A DNA stretch of 64,000 bases from Onthophagus taurus (Eukaryota > Arthropoda > Insecta > Coleoptera > Scarabaeidae), in assembly GCF_036711975.1 (NCBI RefSeq), contig NC_091971.1:4223501-4287500 (forward strand), given 5' to 3'. This document shows, in pieces, positions 61,490 to 64,000 of this stretch. Below the pieces are notes generated by a model. That model worked only from the letters and a program-made list of their open reading frames with translations, was not told the DNA's origin and searched no databases. The translations under genes were made by a program, and so were the position numbers. Positions within the stretch are counted from its first letter, which is position 1, and every line of letters starts with the position of its first letter.

Positions 61490-64000
61490 AGAATTGTTTT
61501 CTCAAAAACGGTACATATTTTAGAAATTAGTCACTTTGGATTATAAAAGAACGTTTGAGGTTAAATTGTACCAAATTTCAAGATTCTAGGGCGAAGTAAT
61601 CATTGTATATATAATTTTTAAAATCATAAAACCTTTTGATATTTGCTGAAAGAGAGGATTTCTCCAAAATGGCTACGATAAAAGAAATGAAACGATTTCC
61701 GGTTATGAAAGAACCTTTCAGATTAGGTTGTACCAAATATTAAGTGTCTAGGGTGAACCATTCATTTTATATATATATTTTTTTAATTGTCGATTTTATC
61801 GATGTTGCCGGCGAGTGAGGTTAAAAAGAACGTTTTCTCCAAAACGGTTAGGATTTAAAAAACGAATCTTTTTCAGGTTATAAATAAACGTTTGAGGTTA
61901 GATTATACCAAATTTTAAGTTTCCAAAATGAACCATTCATTTTATATATACATTTTTTTAAAACATCTATTTTATTGATGATGGTTTAGAGTTTAAAAAT
62001 TGTTTTCTCCAAAACGGTTAGGATTTAAATAACGAATTGTTTTGAGGTTATAAAGGAACATTTGAGGTTAGGTTGTACCAAATTTTAAGTTTCCAAGATG
62101 AACCATTCATTATATATATTTTTTTTAATCGTCCTTTTTATTGATGTTTGATGAGGCAGCGAGTGAGGTTAAAAAAATGTTTTCTCCAAAACGGTTAGGA
62201 TTTAAAAAACGAATCTTTTTGAGGTTATAAATAAATGTTTGAGGTTAAATTATACCAAATTTTAAGTTTCCAAAATGAACCATTCATTTTATATATAAAT
62301 TTTTTTAATACATCTATTTTATTGATGTGGTTTAGAGTTTAAAAATTGTTTTCTCCAAAACGGTTAGGATTTAAACAACGAATTGTTTTGAGGTTATAAA
62401 GGAACATTTGAGGTTAGGTTGTACCAAATTTTAAGTTTCCAAGATGAACCATTCATTATATATATTTTTTTTAATCGTCCTTTTTATTGATGTTTGATGA
62501 GGCAGCGAGTGAGGTTAAAAAAATGTTTTCTCCAAAACGGTTAGGATTTAAAAAACGAATCTTTTTGAGGTTATAAATAAATGTTTGAGGTTAAATTATA
62601 CCAAATTTTAAGTTTCCAAAATGAACCATTCGATTTATATATAAATTTTTTTAAAACATCTATTTTATTGATGATGGTTTAGAGTTTAAAAATTGTTTTC
62701 TCCAAAACGGTTAGGATTTAAACAACGAATTGTTTTGAGGTTATAAAGGAACATTTGAGGTTAGGTTGTACCAAATTTTAAGTTTCCAAGATGAACCATT
62801 CATTTTATATATATTTTTTTTATCGTCGATTTTATTGATGTTTGATGTTGGCGGCGAGTGAGGTAAAAAAAAGTTTTCTCCAAAACGGTGAGGATTTAAA
62901 AAACGAATCTTTTTGAGGTTATAAATAAACGTTTGAGGTTAGATTATACCAAATTTTAAGTTTCCAAAATGAACCATTCGATTTATATATAAATTTTTTT
63001 AAAACATCTATTTTATTGATGGTGGTTTAGAGTTTAAAAATTGTTTTCTCCAAAACGGTTAGGATTTAAACAACGAATTGTTTTGAGGTTATAAAGGAAC
63101 ATTTGAGGTTAGGTTGTACCAAATTTTAAGTTTCCAAGATGAACCATTCATTTTATATATATTTTTTTTATCGTCGATTTTATTGATGTTTGATGTTGGC
63201 GGCGAGTGAGGTTAAAAAAACGTTTTCTCCAAAACAGTTAGGATTAAAAAAACGAATCTTTTTGAGGTTATAAATAAACGTTTGAGGTTAGATTATACCA
63301 AATTTTAAGTTTCCAAAATGAACCATTCAATTTATATATAAATTTTTTTAAAACATCTATTTTATTGATGATGGTTTAGAGTTTAAAAATTGTTTTCTCC
63401 AAAACGGTTAGGATTTAAACAACGAATTGTTTTGAGGTTATAAAGCAACATTTGAGGTTAGGTTGTACCAAATTTTAAGTTTCCAAGATGAACCATTCAT
63501 TTTATATATATTTTTTTAATCGTCGATTTTATTGATCTTTGATGAGGCAGCGAGTGAGGTTAAAAAAATGTTTTCTCCAAAACGGTTAGGATTTAAAAAA
63601 CGAATTTTTTTGAGGTTATAAATAAATGTTTGAGGTTAAATTATACCAAATTTTAAGTTACCAAAATGAACCATTCATTTTATATATAAATTTTTTTAAT
63701 ACATCTATTTTATTGATGTGGTTTAGAGTTTAAAAATTGTTTTCTCCAAAACGGTTAGGATTTAAACAACGAATTGTTTTGAGGTTATAAAGCAACATTT
63801 GAGGTTAGGTTGTACCAAATTTTAAGTTTCCAAAATAAACCATTCATTTTATATATATATTTTTTTTTAACATCTATTTTATTGATGATGGCTTAGAGTT
63901 TAAAAATTATTTTCACCAAAACGGTAAGGATTTAAAAAATGAAACTTTTTTAGGTTATAAAGGATCATTTGAGGTTAGGTTGTACCAAATTTTAAGTTTC
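61490..64000. repeat. Satellite family H, ~347-bp dimeric array reaching the window edge
   Basis: The 'tttgaggttaggttgtacc' block recurs at about 62061, 62407, 62754, 63102 and 63451 (346-349 bp). Between these is a second half-unit with 'gaggttaaattataccaaat'. Each half has 'ttctccaaaacggttagg'. The reverse complement matches family E, which shares the taacctaacctcaaa core. The left end is more diverged. Confidence 0.94.

Overview
The window looks like nuclear DNA of an insect, most likely a beetle. It is AT-rich, its genes have short introns with canonical GT-AG sites, and its best-recognised gene is an arthropod-type Blimp-1 (PRDM1). Roughly half of the window is tandemly repeated satellite DNA with nucleosome-sized monomers (about 162-193 bp). 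The order is inferred from overall character only; no lineage-diagnostic gene is present.

Left third (1-22.6 kb) is gene-bearing. The 3' exons of the mitochondrial tRNA-t6A enzyme OSGEPL1 (+) converge with a complete four-exon Obg-type GTPase gene, GTPBP10 (-). Next come three tandem paralogues (+) of a small secreted cysteine-rich protein that I cannot assign to a family. They share a three-exon, phase-0 structure, TATA boxes, a conserved N-x-T-C glycosylation site and a C-terminal GVGC-x(1,2)-C motif. The third paralogue converges on Blimp-1 (-), whose PR-domain exons, five-finger zinc-finger exon and last coding exon can be joined by matching splice phases. Its 5' coding exons are not recognisable here. 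One intron of the third paralogue (3.5 kb) and two of Blimp-1 (2.7 kb each) consist mostly of satellite DNA.

The middle (22.6-36.8 kb) holds GC-richer unique islands, a 162-bp satellite, a double fold-back element, a separate three-exon gene for a small secreted protein, a 171-180/350-bp satellite and a decayed Penelope-like retroelement with reverse-transcriptase and GIY-YIG remnants.

The right half (36.8-64 kb) is largely satellite: two arrays of the family also found in a Blimp-1 intron (here inverted, partly a trimeric 546-bp higher-order repeat), a 350-bp family, a 174/348-bp family and a 347-bp family that is the inverted homologue of the array at 29-31.5 kb. Between them lie a tRNA-Lys(UUU) gene, several GC-rich islands of unknown role and a tandem repeat of about 527 bp containing decayed mariner-superfamily transposase.

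The genes do not form a pathway. The recurring theme is a small set of satellite families, repeatedly placed in both orientations, inside introns and between genes. Array boundaries are approximate (about 20-40 bp), and all gene models are built by eye from splice signals and reading frame.
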